This document shows positions 23,739 through 46,005 of a DNA stretch of 64,000 nucleotides, in pieces. Position numbers and translations under genes: made by a program. The stretch is from Zygaena filipendulae (lineage: Eukaryota; Arthropoda; Insecta; Lepidoptera; Zygaenidae). The stretch covers positions 9,578,001 through 9,642,000 of the forward strand of contig OU015649.1 in assembly GCA_907165275.2 (NCBI GenBank). Direction: 5' to 3'. The notes beneath the pieces are model-generated. The model searched no databases and was not told the DNA's origin. It saw nothing but the letters and a program-made list of their open reading frames with translations. The first letter of the stretch is position 1, and every line of letters begins with the position of its first letter.

Positions 23739-24060
23739 CCCAAAAGGACATACAGAAACATTTAATAATAGGGATATCTAACTTAATACATAATAGCGAC
23801 TGCAAGTTTTAAATGGCCACTCCTGGCAAGCCACCGGACTCTAGGAAATAATTTCGCACTCTATATTTAAATATGAATTTGTTAGAGCATCCTTTCCCTA
23901 ATATCACGTGAGATTTCCACAATGCGAGAGAGTATACCTACCTATTTTATATGTTTACTTAAGAAACCTTCGATCAGGTATTGTTGATCGAAGGGAGAAA
24001 CATTTCTTTTTTTTAAATGCCTAGGCTCCCCCACGTGAGATTGGGTGAGGTGACTTGAAC

Positions 24061-24078
24061 CCCCCCCCCCCCCCCCCC
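24061..24078. repeat. Poly(C) tract
   Basis: An 18-base run of C, unusual in this AT-rich window. Confidence 0.85.
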
Positions 24079-24113
24079 TTGTAATAAAGTCGAAATGACT
24101 GTTGAAAATTGTA

Positions 24114-24331
24114 ATCCTACTATATCCTTATAAACGCGAAAGTTTGTAAGAATGTATGGATGGATGGATGAATGGATGTTTGTTACTCTTTCACGCAAAA
24201 ACTACTGAATGGATTTAAATGAAACTTTACAATAATATAGCTTATATACATCAGATTAACACATAGGGTACTTTTTATCCCGAAATTCCCGCGGGAACTC
24301 TGAAACGGATGGAACCGCGGGGCACAACTAG
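24114..24331 (+). mobile_element. Helitron-like repeat
   Basis: Starts 'tcctactatatcctta', includes a (GGAT)n patch near 24160 and ends CTAG at 24328-24331. Confidence 0.5.
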
Positions 24332-24798
24332 TGTAAGATCAACTTTCTTATAAGCTTGTAGAGACAAGTTATAGGACCAGTTTTAAAAATAGGTACTATA
24401 GGATTTTATTAAAATTTGCAACCCTGCCTGCATATAGTACATAACACTCCATTAGAAGATTGGCCACAAGCTGCCGCGCATGAGCCGTCGACACTGAAGT
24501 TATAGTAGGTAGGTGTTATTATAATATTATCTATACTAGCTGTTCCCCGCGGTTTCGTTATATTTCAACCAATATACACAAAACCTTGACAAATTGTATA
24601 TACAAACCTTACTCATGAATCACTCCTATTCGTGAAAACAGCATGAAAATCTGTTCTGTAGATAGACAGACAGACACGGCGGAGGACTTTGTTTCTTATA
24701 CCACCTGGCTCTCGCCTGGGGGGATTCCCGCAAGAACTCCGAAATTAACGAGGGAGGGTGAAACCGCAAGTACCTAACAGCTAATAAATTTCTTCAAT

Positions 24799-25030
24799 CT
24801 ATACCTACTAATATTATAAAGAGGTAAAGTTTGTGAGTTCGTGAGGTTGTAAAGGATAATCTCTGGATCTACTGAACTGTTTTTGAAAATTCTTTTACCA
24901 ATAGAATGCTACAGTGTTCCTGAGTGTCATAATAGGGTACCTGATTCTTAACCTGGAATTGCCGCGGGAACTCCGAAACTACTGCTTCCGCAGTAATTTC
25001 GGACTCGGAGCTCGGGAATTACAGCAAGTG
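24799..25030 (+). mobile_element. Helitron-like repeat, damaged 3' end
   Basis: Starts 'tctatacctactaatattat'. The 3' end is rearranged and lacks the CTAG terminus. Confidence 0.4.
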
Positions 25031-25770
25031 TATAAATAAAATATGTAGGTACGAATGGGTAGGTACTTATTACTTAGATGGTTTTTAAAAAACACTGTGA
25101 GAGTGAGTTTTGAAACCAATTACTTATTATACCTACTCAAGTACTCATATATTATATGATATTTTTAGCTTTAGGCCATTGATTAAAAAAATATATCAGT
25201 GGTTTAGACTATACTTATTTTAAGTAGGTAGGTATCTATTTTAAATTTAGTTTTGACAAAATCACGTTCAAGCTGTACCTACACTTATACTGCTAAGGAG
25301 GACAACTTGCAGCAGTACCTAGTAGTGTACCTAAGTAGTTTTAAATTTAATCAAGTTCAATAGTTGTGCTCAAATTTAAAAATGGGTATTGACTAGAGTT
25401 TACATAATATTATTACATTTATTACATATAACTTTACACAGTGGAATAAGCATAGTTAGGTTTGCCTAAAAAGGTTCATCAAAATTTATTCTAATTTAGC
25501 TAAATCAAAAAACTGTTGGTGCAAATCGTCCTACTTGGGTACAACTCCTGCTTATATTATTTGAATATTTTTTTCACTAAGCAGTGGCGTATTTGATGGC
25601 GCCGCGCCCTAGCTGGGACCGTGCTATACGTAGACCTACCTATACTGTAGGTAGATATATTATTAGATAGGTGTTTGTTTATATTTTTTGTTTATTGAAA
25701 TATCTAACAGTTCGAGTAACTGGTAGGTACGACTATAGCTGGAATGAACCGTTTAATAGTGAGAGAAAAA
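25031..25770. other. Gene-free region
   Basis: AT-rich sequence with many TAGGTA words; no gene is recognised. Confidence 0.4.
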
Positions 25771-25776
25771 TAACTA

Positions 25777-26035
25777 ATAAAAACACAAAACCAAAAAGCT
25801 AAAAATAAAAAGCTATAAATAACAAAATGCCGATTTAATCCAAAAGACAAAAACACACGTAATATTATTATTGGTTTGTGCTACCACTGATCGGTTCGAA
25901 TTCGGTGACAAGCCCGCTGGTGTCTGCCCAGTGCCCACTTGGGTTGTTCTGCTTACGAAGAGCTGGTGGCGGGAGTCGACTGAGCCCATCTGCCCCCTCC
26001 ATATTTGGCTTGTCACCGACTTCATACCGATCTTC
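25777..26035. mobile_element. Foldback element F, incomplete copy
   Basis: Matches the left arm and centre of 17093-17436 ('attattggtttgtgctacca', 'ggcttgtcaccgactt') but lacks the right arm. Confidence 0.6.
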
Positions 26036-26572
26036 ATAACGAGAGTATTCAATTAAGTAGGTAGGTACCTACTATAATTATTTTGAATTTTATGAAACCG
26101 AGATAAATGTTGTAGTTTCGGTTCAGGGTTTTAAATTTTGCCACCTAGACCTAGGCCTCATGGGCCTTAGCGTAAATCCGCCACTGAGTTTAAGTTACCG
26201 ATATTTCAGCGTTATCTCCGAGTAGAATTTGAATGAACACTCGACTCTATCTACCACTTTTCACTTCTTAAATTTGAAACATCATTTCGCTATTACATAA
26301 TATTACAGAACTTGTAAATTCCGTAGTTCGGTAGGTATAGCTACACTAATAATTTGCAACTAAATCAAAATAGAAATGTGTAGTTGACTATATTGTGTTT
26401 AGACATCATAACTAAACTTATACAAGATGCTATGCGATGCGATGTTAACTTCTCATGTAATGGTCTCGAAATGAAGGAGAGTCGGATGGTGTGAGGGACG
26501 TTTTCCTCCCACCTCCCTAGGCTTCGAGTAATTGAATCAATTCACTTGAGAAAATCCGACTAAAGAGGGCCG

Positions 26573-26581
26573 TATAAAAGG
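26573..26581 (+). promoter_or_regulatory. Isolated TATA box (candidate)
   Basis: TATAAAAGG in a GC context (ggccgTATAAAAGGtccc). No downstream gene was found, so it may be chance or the promoter of a non-coding RNA or decayed element. Confidence 0.2.
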
Positions 26582-26848
26582 TCCCTAAAGAAATATATCT
26601 TTCACTTTAGCGCTTCGATAAAAGATATCGAGAGATACCCATAGGTGTACTTTTGAAGTACCTAAGCTTTTAGACTCTTAAATAAAATAAAAAATTATGC
26701 AGCTATGCCCCGCGGTTTCATCCGCGTCAACTCGCAGCAACACGGATAAAAGTAGTCAAAGTTACTGCTTATAACCGCGGGCCGCGCTATGAACCATTAC
26801 AAACGTTAACTTTAGGCGGTAGAAACATATCACTACATATGTATACGT

Positions 26849-27033
26849 AGTTTAAAACAAAGTCGCTGCCTGGTGTCTTATGTTTAGATCTTTAAAACTA
26901 CGCAACGGATTTTCATGCGGTTTTCACCAATATATAGAGTGATTCATGAGGAAGGATAATATCTATATTTTATCCTGGTAAACCCGCGGGATCTCAGAAA
27001 TTACCGCGGGTGAAACCGCGGGGCACAGGTAGT
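26849..27033 (+). mobile_element. Helitron-like repeat, 'acaaagtcgct' subfamily
   Basis: Shares 'tttaaaacaaagtcgct' and 'agagtgattca' with the copy at 30151 and ends with a mutated terminus (ggtag for gctag). Confidence 0.45.
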
Positions 27034-27774
27034 GTATAATAGTACTTAGTATCTACTTACCTTAGTTAAAGGGAAGTTTAGTACCTATTAAACCTTATTT
27101 AATATGAAAAACGAAAATTTTATGTTAAACTCTTTAGACAGTGCCTGCCCGACCACCCATTGTTATATTTTTCCTGTCACATAATTACGGTTGTCTGGAT
27201 CTGGAAGAGATCTCAACTATGCGCCGAGACCGCCATTTGTGTTTCCTCTTAATAATATGATTGAGATTCAGATTTTTATTGATAATATTAATTATAAGTC
27301 AAATTTGAATTAAATAAATAAAATATGATTAAAATAATGGCAGTAAACAAAATTTAAACTAAACAAGTTCACAGGTCAAAATCAATATTAAATCAATATA
27401 TATATAAATTAAAATAAAATAAATTACATTGGGCCATTATCTACACTCTTGTAAGCAACAAATTCCTTAGGTATAACTGTGTGTGTATATTATGAGTGTT
27501 GTAAAATTGCTTATAAAGGTGCAGTATGGGTGCAGTAAAGAGTCAGTAGGTACCTACTGATAAATAAAATTGAAATGGCTGTTTTTAATTCAAAATTAAC
27601 AGCTTTTCACTAAATGCATACCTATGAAAGTATGTATATTATATAGGTACGTAAGTATATACGGTACTTACATAATTTTTTTTTGTTGTCTCTCTGTCTA
27701 TCAGTCTGATGTTATTACGATGAAATAAACCACCCTAAGCTTATCTTTATTAACCTCTACATATAGCGATACAT

Positions 27775-27955
27775 TGCTCCGAAGGATCTCGAGATTGTCA
27801 AGAGGCCGATCACGCTATTTCGGAACGATATCACTGAAAATAAAACTTACAAATGTCACATATTTGTTTTTAGTTTTGTTTTGGTCCTGACGCTTAGACG
27901 CTGTCCTTAGACAAAATTTAAACAATTTAAAAAATTTAAACAATTTTGTCTAAGG
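27775..27955 (-). repeat. Repeat R4 copy with adjoining hairpin
   Basis: 27775-27900 is the inverted partner of 21326-21475. Next to it, CCTTAGACAAAATT (27905) pairs with AATTTTGTCTAAGG (27942), forming a 51-bp hairpin; no target duplication was seen. Confidence 0.55.
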
Positions 27956-29089
27956 TCATACATTTCTACATCTTATATTATCAGCTATACATCTAAGTAA
28001 CTTAAGCTACTTTTATTTAAAAACAAATGTTGCTGAGGGAATTCCAAAACTCACGCGGGTGTTTTTCCGAAACGTTTGGACCAATTTTGACGGGACTTTC
28101 ACTGCTATTTGCTGATGTTATGAGGAGTAAATTACACTATTTTGCGTGAATTCTGAAACTCCCGCGGGTGAAACCGCGGAGCACAGCTGGTAAATCTATA
28201 ATAGAGTAGAAGCCGCGATTCTGTACATTGAATATTTTTACCTAAAATTGAGAGGGGTGATAAAAGAAGAGTAACCAATCCAACAAAAAAAAGTTTTTAA
28301 AATTCTTTTCTGTCTGTCTGTCTGTTCGCGATAATCTCCGTATCTACTTATCATGCAGTTTTCAGTAGGTAATAGATTAAACTAAGTCTGGAGCAATATA
28401 TCTATAGGCTTTGTTTCATCGAAATAGGACATATGGGAAAAAAGTTATCATCAGGTTAAGACTTCAGCGCAATGCAATGGTCGAAAGCTTGTTGCATAAC
28501 GAAAATGATAAAACCTTTTTAGAGTTATGCATTTTTTTTCTTTTGAATTGATTTTTCGCGAAGTGACATGCAGTTTTAAGCTCGTTTTAAGGCTTGGAAA
28601 GACAGATGATGTGATTGTTTAAAAGTTGCCATTTAATAAAAAAGAAGAAGAAGATGTGATTATATTTTCTTTGAGACTAAAGAGTATATTATAACCACTA
28701 CGTTTTAGAAGAGTGAGAAAATATAACGTCATTACTGTCATTGCAAGGGTCGAAAATTCACGCGGGTGAAACTGCTGGCACCAGCTAGTTAATAAATAAA
28801 TGCCAATTCTTAAATTTTTTATCCGTCTGTCTATTTGTTCCAGCACTTCCAATTAATCTCCAAAACGGTTGTAGATACCTCCCAATTTTGCCGGAACTTT
28901 CACTGGATGATAGCTGATGTTATAAGGAGTACCTAACTAGCATCGGAGTTAATGCGGAAATTTCGAAACTCACGCGGGTGAAACCGTGAGACACTGCTAG
29001 TACCTACTATTGAATGAAATAAAATATAAAGTCACTGTCTGCAAATATGTTATAATACATATATAACTACCTATTGTGTGTGTTATTTG
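27956..29089. other. Gene-free region with Helitron-like fragments
   Basis: Fragments ending in 'gcgggtgaaaccg' lie near 28160 and 28975. No gene is recognised. Confidence 0.4.
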
Positions 29090-29340
29090 AGAGACAAAGC
29101 TCTACGCCAAAGCTCTGCATCAAAAGCTTTAGATGCGTAATTGCCCGCGTCCGCGTTGACACGAGCGCGCACTCTGCTTTTGACTTCACAAGAGCCCCCT
29201 CGAGAGGTCGCGGGACTGAGAAGGTAGTCCGCTCCGTTGCCATAGTCACCGGCGGGCGGGGTGGCCGAGGGTGGTAAACGGTGGTGGGCGGTGGCAAAGC
29301 AAAGGTTGCAACAAGTGGAGCATTACGCATCCACTACGTA
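29090..29340. promoter_or_regulatory. CpG-rich patch bounded by inverted GATGCGTAAT
   Basis: A GC-rich block (cgcgtccgcgttgacacgag, ccggcgggcggggtggccga) bounded by GATGCGTAAT at 29132-29141 and ATTACGCATC at 29322-29331. No coding potential was recognised. It could be a distal promoter, an enhancer or the GC-rich core of a MITE. Confidence 0.25.
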
Positions 29341-29564
29341 AATAATAATAATACTTGGACATTATCACCAGCGTCACCTAGTACCTAGTGAGTAGTGCCA
29401 AACTGAACAGAGCTTGAAGGTACCAGACAAAGAATACCTGACAATTGAGATATTACTAATGTAACAATTTGTTTTTTGTTAATACATACTCGTGATATCT
29501 ACGTTTTATTATGAAACAGAGTAGATATTATCTACCTAATGATCACATAAAATATGTTTTGATG

Positions 29565-29610
29565 GATCGAACCCGCGACACGGCGTAGCAGTCAGTTACT
29601 ACTAGCACAG
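29565..29610 (-). repeat. tRNA-derived SINE fragment (candidate)
   Basis: On the minus strand 'cgcgggttcgatcc' resembles a pol III B box in a tRNA-like context. The A box was not identified. Confidence 0.3.
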
Positions 29611-29734
29611 ATAATATAATACTATACTAGCTACTAGGTACTATAGATACAGTTTCACCGGCGCCACAGTGCTGTGAAATCATTGCCTCATCACTACATA
29701 GTTTTTAATAGGGATGGGATGATGAAAGTGTTTT

Positions 29735-29970
29735 TGTTTTTTTAAATAAATTAAAATATACAGAGATAAAGGGCATTAAAGTTTAGGTGAGGAGGTCGTG
29801 ACGTCACTAACCACAAAACCGCCATACAAACTGTCAGAATAGTGACGTCACGCGAAATTTCAACTCAATATATCGCCGTTATTTTTTGATTACGTAAAAA
29901 AAGAAAAAAATACGTGTCCAATATTTTTTAATAATCTACAAGACGGACTAAAAAATAAAAATTAGTCAAC
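29735..29970. mobile_element. MITE family M, copy 3
   Basis: Very close to copy 6 (45685-45996) over its core and right end, but lacks the left terminus. Confidence 0.7.
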
Positions 29971-30150
29971 ATGCCCATTATTAGTTATTTTTGTTATCTG
30001 GTTATTTCTCTTTTTTGGTTCGATTAATATAATATTTGTTATGTAAGAGCGAGGTCTCCTGATACAGGTATTTTTCTACTTAAAAGGAGACCTCAACCTT
30101 GTACTATTTAGATGTAAGAAAGAAAGAAAATAAATATTTATTATTATTAT

Positions 30151-30364
30151 TCTAGTTTAAAACAAAGTCGCTTCCCACTGTCTGTCTGTCCCTATGTTTG
30201 CTTAGATCTTTAAAACTAGGTACGCAACGGATTTTAATGCGGTTTTTTTAAATAGGTAGATAGGTAGAGAGTGATTCAAGAGGAAGGTTTATACGTATAG
30301 TTTATCCTGGAATTCCTGCGGGAACTCCGAAATTACCGCGGGCGAAACAGCGGGGGACAGCTAT
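30151..30364 (+). mobile_element. Helitron-like repeat, 'acaaagtcgct' subfamily
   Basis: Shares the 5' block with 26849-27033 and ends 'gggggacagct'. Confidence 0.45.
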
Positions 30365-30382
30365 GTTCGATATAGATAGGTA

Positions 30383-30884
30383 CAGGATGGAAATTTGAGA
30401 CGGGTCAGTAACGGCAGCTATCTTAAAGGTTAAAGCTACGCGATTATGGTTTTAGGAGACCATCCCTTATTTTTTTAGTTATTGCTATCGGCATTTACAG
30501 ATTTTGAAAAAAATATACCTACAGTCAGCGAGAAATCGGCGATTTTCCAAAATAATTTTTATTAGCTTAACCAATCCTGTCTCCGATCCATTATTATACA
30601 AAATTAAATCATGAGGTTACAATTTCATTAAAAAAGAATTGCAAGAAATTTAATTGTAGAAGTCGGTATAGAGGCGGCAAAATTTGAATAGCCTACTGGC
30701 GGCAAATGTTTAAAATTAAATCCGCCATTGAGCCCCATAGAGCCTTTTGATCCTTGTCGGATACAGGATTGATTAAGCCATGGACCAATTAAACAAGTTT
30801 TATTGGTCCATGATTAAGCTAATAAAAATTAGAGTAAGAGAGTAAGTAGCCGCCCTTACTGACCCGTCTCAAATTTCCACCCTG
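30383..30884. mobile_element. Tc1/mariner-like palindromic MITE
   Basis: Inverted repeats of about 30 bp (CAGGATGGAAATTTGAGACG and its partner ending CACCCTG) sit between TA dinucleotides at 30381 and 30885, as expected for Tc1/mariner. The arms continue to pair internally, including 'ttagcttaaccaatcctgt' (30562-30580) with its interrupted partner near 30765-30822. Confidence 0.7.
30771..30819. mobile_element. Micro-palindrome insertion (copy 3) nested in the Tc1/mariner-like MITE
   Basis: GATTAAGC at 30771-30778 and 30812-30819 flanks a 33-bp palindrome CATGGACCAAT...ATTGGTCCAT. The opposite arm of the host MITE at 30561-30580 reads, in reverse complement, 'aggattggttaagctaat' with no insert, so it serves as an internal empty site. 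Confidence 0.8.
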
Positions 30885-31079
30885 TATAACATGTGGTGAA
30901 AATAACTGCAAATATTTACAGGCCTGAAATTATACGTTATAAAAAAAACAAGATAAGCGAAAAAATAATATCCCATCAAAAACATAAATGTGAAAGTGGA
31001 AGTATTCTTCTGAGGTGGAAGTCAAGTTCAGTAATTAAGCTTAAGCTTAGTTGTCGACTTCACCGACAAAACAATTGAT

Positions 31080-31260
31080 ATGCGCGGGCGTAGCGCTTGG
31101 AATTTCGTAGATAGGTCACCTCCAAACTAATCTTAAATAACTTTTAAAGTATAAATTTTTTCGGCTTAAATATATTTTAATCATATTATTGTTTATTTTT
31201 TTAAATGGGGTGTATCAGGTTTTCAGTTAATTCATTAACACGTTGTATATCTATAGTATA
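31080..31260 (+). repeat. Repeat R5, inverted partner of 37000-37150
   Basis: 'gcgggcgtagcgcttggaat' through 'ggtgtatcaggtttt' matches the reverse complement of 37000-37145. The adjoining 'tcagttaattcattaaca' recurs in direct orientation at 37305. Confidence 0.65.
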
Positions 31261-31726
31261 ATGTATATACCACGTTTGCTTGGTTTCCACGACACAAGCT
31301 TATAGCTTAGTGCGGGAGCAAGTAGATCTGTGTGTTGTGAAGTGGATTATTATTTATTATTATTAATTGAAAACCTCCCGATGAACGCCCCATTTCATCT
31401 CATTTCACTGTTTCCACACACTGTTCATCACTAATGGATCACTATTATGCAAAATCCACCACATTCACTCAATATAACGATAAACTAATTTGCAAAACAA
31501 AGAAATAAACTGACGTCCGTCAACTCCATTACTGTTAAAAATCCCGCCAAAAGCTCCGTCATAATGACGTTGACAGTTACATCTCTATCACAGATTAATA
31601 ACGAGAGTAATAGCACAGATAATATAATACTATGCGTCGAAAAGCAGCGTCAAGCGTCAACGGTCAACGTGGCTGCCTGCAATCCTCGAGATACGGTCCT
31701 AAGGTCGTTCCCCGTATAGTTATTTA

Positions 31727-32282
31727 GGAAGGACTGTACATTAAGCACCCTCGATTGTTAATAGTTACAATTTTTTTTTGGATAGAATAGTGTGTTTATA
31801 GTGTATTTCTCAAATCCGCAAATTACGGAAATTCATAATTTTCGAGAAAAAAAAATAATAAAAACCTTACTCAATTTACGATAGTATTTTGACTTTGGCG
31901 CTTCGACGGCCGCTACCGCGGCACGCTCGCTGCGCTCGCTCGGCTCGCGCGATTTGGTCAACAGTGCAATCCTAACCTAACCCTCAAGTTTAACAAATTT
32001 TCATTTTCATTAGCAAATTATAATAATCAAAGATAATAAGTAATATAATCACTTTGTCCGAATGTAAAAAGAAACACAATTCTTACAAACTACAAAGTCA
32101 ATGGCAAATGGTTGACACATCGCGGAGTTTTGTATGAAATTGTGAAAACTTTGGTATTTTTTTTCTCGAAAACGATGAGTTTCCGTAATTAGGGATTTTA
32201 TGTGAAGTTATATTAAGCAAAGTCCCACACACATAAAAAATATGAAGCTCTAAATCGCGGGTGCTTATTGTACAGTTGAGCC
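31727..32282. mobile_element. hAT-like non-autonomous element with 8-bp target duplication
   Basis: GTTATTTA is repeated at 31719-31726 and 32283-32290. The ends are imperfect inverted repeats sharing ACTGTACAwTAAGCACCC. The 556-bp body carries a GC-rich core (gctcgctgcgctcgctcgg) and no ORF. Confidence 0.65.
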
Positions 32283-32476
32283 GTTATTTATTCTTTGCAA
32301 ACTCGATTTCGAGATTTTTTCGAGGGAGACGAGAATTGAGTCCCTGCACGGATGATCGAAAGCTGATTTCTTAACCTGTGGCAATGAAAATATTTAACTC
32401 AGCTGAATCATAAAGCAAATAAATAAAGAAGTCGTTGCGTTAACTCGTCTCGCTCGCTCTAAATAAATAAATAACT

Positions 32477-33940
32477 TTATAGTACGGACCGCCAAGAGGG
32501 GATTTGTGGATTAGCTAAAGCGCGTCAGATGAACATAAGGGGGGTACCTTGCACCATGTTGAGTACCTCCACCAAATATAGGCCCTCTACACTGGTGGGT
32601 GCGTCTAGAATAACCGATCAGATTAGTAAAAAAAAATCGATAACTCGAAATACTCGAGCGCGTCAGATTAAGATATGGTGGGTTAATTACATAGTGAGAA
32701 GTATGTATATGAATAATCTGACCATTTGAACGTGACGTAAGGGAGTTAGAGGATTACAAACTTGCAAAAAAAAAACGCAACTTCGACATTCTCGAGCGCA
32801 GTTGATTTATTTTTTATTTTAAAGTAAATAACTCAAGGATAGCGGGAAAAATATAATCTGCCGATTTTCATAAGCCGAAGAAACAAAAATCGTCTTCGAA
32901 TCGAACGAGCAGCTGCAGTGAAACATGCACCTATTCATATCTCTGTCTTTCTTTCCCTTTTACTTTTTCTCTATCTCTCACTCTCTCGCACCGTCCTCAC
33001 ACTACTTTCCGTCGCCATAATGTCATCACAGTATATCACGGCGCTAAACGTGTCAAATTATAACTTTTTTTGGTCGGTTAAAATACATATTAAAATAAGT
33101 TAAGATAAGTATTACATCAAACTATAGGTTCACCTATAACCTTTCACTTTAATGTAATTATATATATATTATAATTATAATAAAGCTCATCACAAAACAA
33201 CGCGTTCATGTTATTATATGTAAAACGCTCTGGCTTGTTTGTGCTTTAAAGTTAGTTTTCTGAATAATATTTTGTGAGCTTTTACATATTTCATAGAAAT
33301 ATAAAGTGTGTTTTTTGTGAACAAGAAATAGCTCATAAAGTTATTAAACTTACGTCAGAAATAAAAAAAAAATCATAATTTTTGTTTCTAGCAGTCAGAT
33401 TAATAATATCCCTCAAATTTATTGTCAGATTTTAAGCCAACATAACTTGGACTGCAAGCTGAACCTTCTGTAAAATAATCTGACACGCTCGAGTGTTTCA
33501 AAATTGAGATTTTTTTTTGCATTTTCAAAAATTCGCTACTACCTTGCGTCACCTCCAAATCGGCAGATTTTCAAAGGGGAGCATTTTAAGGGTTCACTTA
33601 ACATCCCCTTTGAATATCTGACGCGCTCGAGTAAATTTTTTTTTTTTCATTTTGTCCCCCTCCGGATGGCCACCCCCACCACGCAAATCGGCAGATGAAT
33701 ATATTTTCGATATCAGAGACACCTTGGAGTATCTAAACTACAATATCTGACGCGCTCGAGTATTTCCATTTTAATATTTTTTTTTACATTTTTGAAAGCC
33801 TGTAGAAGCTAAACCCACCGGTGAATGAAAAAATATCATATGACCTTATTTTGTTTATATCTCCTAATCTTCAAAACCCAATAGGTCCCAACGACGCTCG
33901 AGTCACTCCCGAATTAGCATCGGTATCTCCCGTACTATTA
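32477..33940. mobile_element. 1.47-kb repeat element X, copy A
   Basis: Nearly identical to 60762-62233, with flanks that diverge at once. The ends are short inverted repeats (TTATAGTACGG / CCGTACTATTA). The motif CTCGAGCGCGTCAGAT appears in forward orientation in the left part and inverted (ATCTGACGCGCTCGAG) several times in the right part. No convincing protein is encoded, and no target duplication was seen. The superfamily is unknown. Confidence 0.75.
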
Positions 33941-34158
33941 GGGACTTGATAGAAGTTTAGCAACTTTTTGTGCAAAATTTTTAAATTTTGAGTTGACAAC
34001 ACAGTTTCCCCGGACCCCTCGTTTTCTATCTTCCTTACCCCCTCTCCCCTCACTCGCCGTGCTAGAAAGTTTTAGGTTCAAAGTCTGAGTTCACAAATAT
34101 TTATATTAATTTAATAAAGTACTGGTTTTTTCACGGTTTTGAATCAAATTATTTAGCC

Positions 34159-44853
<10,695 letters not shown>

Positions 44854-45125
44854 TGCAGTTTTAATATTTTAATAGGTGTTTAAAATACACTTAATTTATA
44901 CGTAATGTTGAGATTTTGTATAAGCTTTTTAAAGTTGTAAAGAAATCGTCGAAACTCTACCTATACCTAACCTTCTTATGTTATCAAAAACAAATCACTA
45001 TTTATAATTTAATCGTTATGTATGTAGAGTTTAGGTAGGTACTGTTTAGTTATAAGTGAATACACTATTTGGAAACGTTTTTTAATCGTTGTATGGATGA
45101 AGATATTAATATAATATTAATATTT

Positions 45126-45131
45126 AATAAA
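45126..45131 (+). terminator. Poly(A) signal of HADHA
   Basis: AATAAA about 273 bp past the stop codon. Confidence 0.65.
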
Positions 45132-45380
45132 ACTATTTTATTTATAGTAAGATTTTTTTTTTTGCTTAATGTAAGACATCTATTTAAAATAGTTATTTAA
45201 TTTAAATTATTATTTAAAATAGAGCACTCAGTAGCTTGAATTAAAGACATCAACGAGAATTTAAAGAAGACATTTACCTAATACTCATAAACCTCTCATG
45301 TTGTCGATTGAGTTGTATTTAATAAATTCTCAGAAACTATACAACAACAACAACTAAAATTATGCCAAGTTATTCGGTAA

Positions 45381-45577
45381 TCCTATTAATATTATAAATG
45401 TGAAAGTGTGGATGTTTGGATGTTTGTTACTGAATCACGCAAAAACGGCTGAACGGATTTGGATATTTGGCGTGCAAGTTGTCAGGGGTACAGAAAAGGG
45501 CATAGGGTACTTTTTATCCCAGAATTCCCGCCGGGAACTCCGAAATTTTCGCGGTTGAAACCGCGGGGCACAGCTAG
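45381..45577 (+). mobile_element. Helitron-like repeat
   Basis: A near-consensus unit, 'tcctattaatattataaatg' to CTAG at 45574-45577. Confidence 0.6.
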
Positions 45578-45684
45578 TGGTTAAATAAATAGGAATAAAA
45601 TAAATTGACATCATTACAACTTTTAATAATTTCTCTACTGAGGGTCGTACCACATAATCTATACGTTTAGGCGCAAATGGTCCT

Positions 45685-45996
45685 GTTGACTACTATTGAA
45701 AATCAAAATTATAATTAGTCCGTCAGTTAGAAAATAAAAAAACAATAGACACATATTTTTTGCTTTCTTAAATAAATTAAAATATACAGAGATAAAGGGC
45801 ATTAAAGTTTAGGATGAGGAGGTCGTGACGTCACTAACCGCAAAACAGCCATACAAACTGTCAGAATAGTGACGTCACGCGAAATTTCAACTCAATATAT
45901 CGCCGTTATTTTTTGATTACGTAAAAAAAGAAAAAATACGTGTCCAATATTTTTTAATAATCTACAAGACAGACTAAAAAATAAAAATTTGTCAAC
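45685..45996. mobile_element. MITE family M, copy 6 (most complete)
   Basis: Both ends are present (gttgactac / gtcaac), with two GTGACGTCAC sites at 45824 and 45872. This is the reference copy for the family. Confidence 0.75.
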
Positions 45997-46005
45997 ATGC
46001 CCATT

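Noticed and set aside
27905..27955. 51-bp hairpin next to repeat R4 as another micro-palindrome insertion
   Set aside because: No flanking direct repeat was found.
32529..32729. 66-codon frame identical to one at 60814-61014
   Set aside because: Identity reflects the recent duplication of element X as a whole; there is no start context, domain or codon bias.
34000..34158. Head-to-head HADHB partner, as in vertebrates
   Set aside because: No thiolase exon was recognised on the minus strand upstream of HADHA; element X lies there instead.
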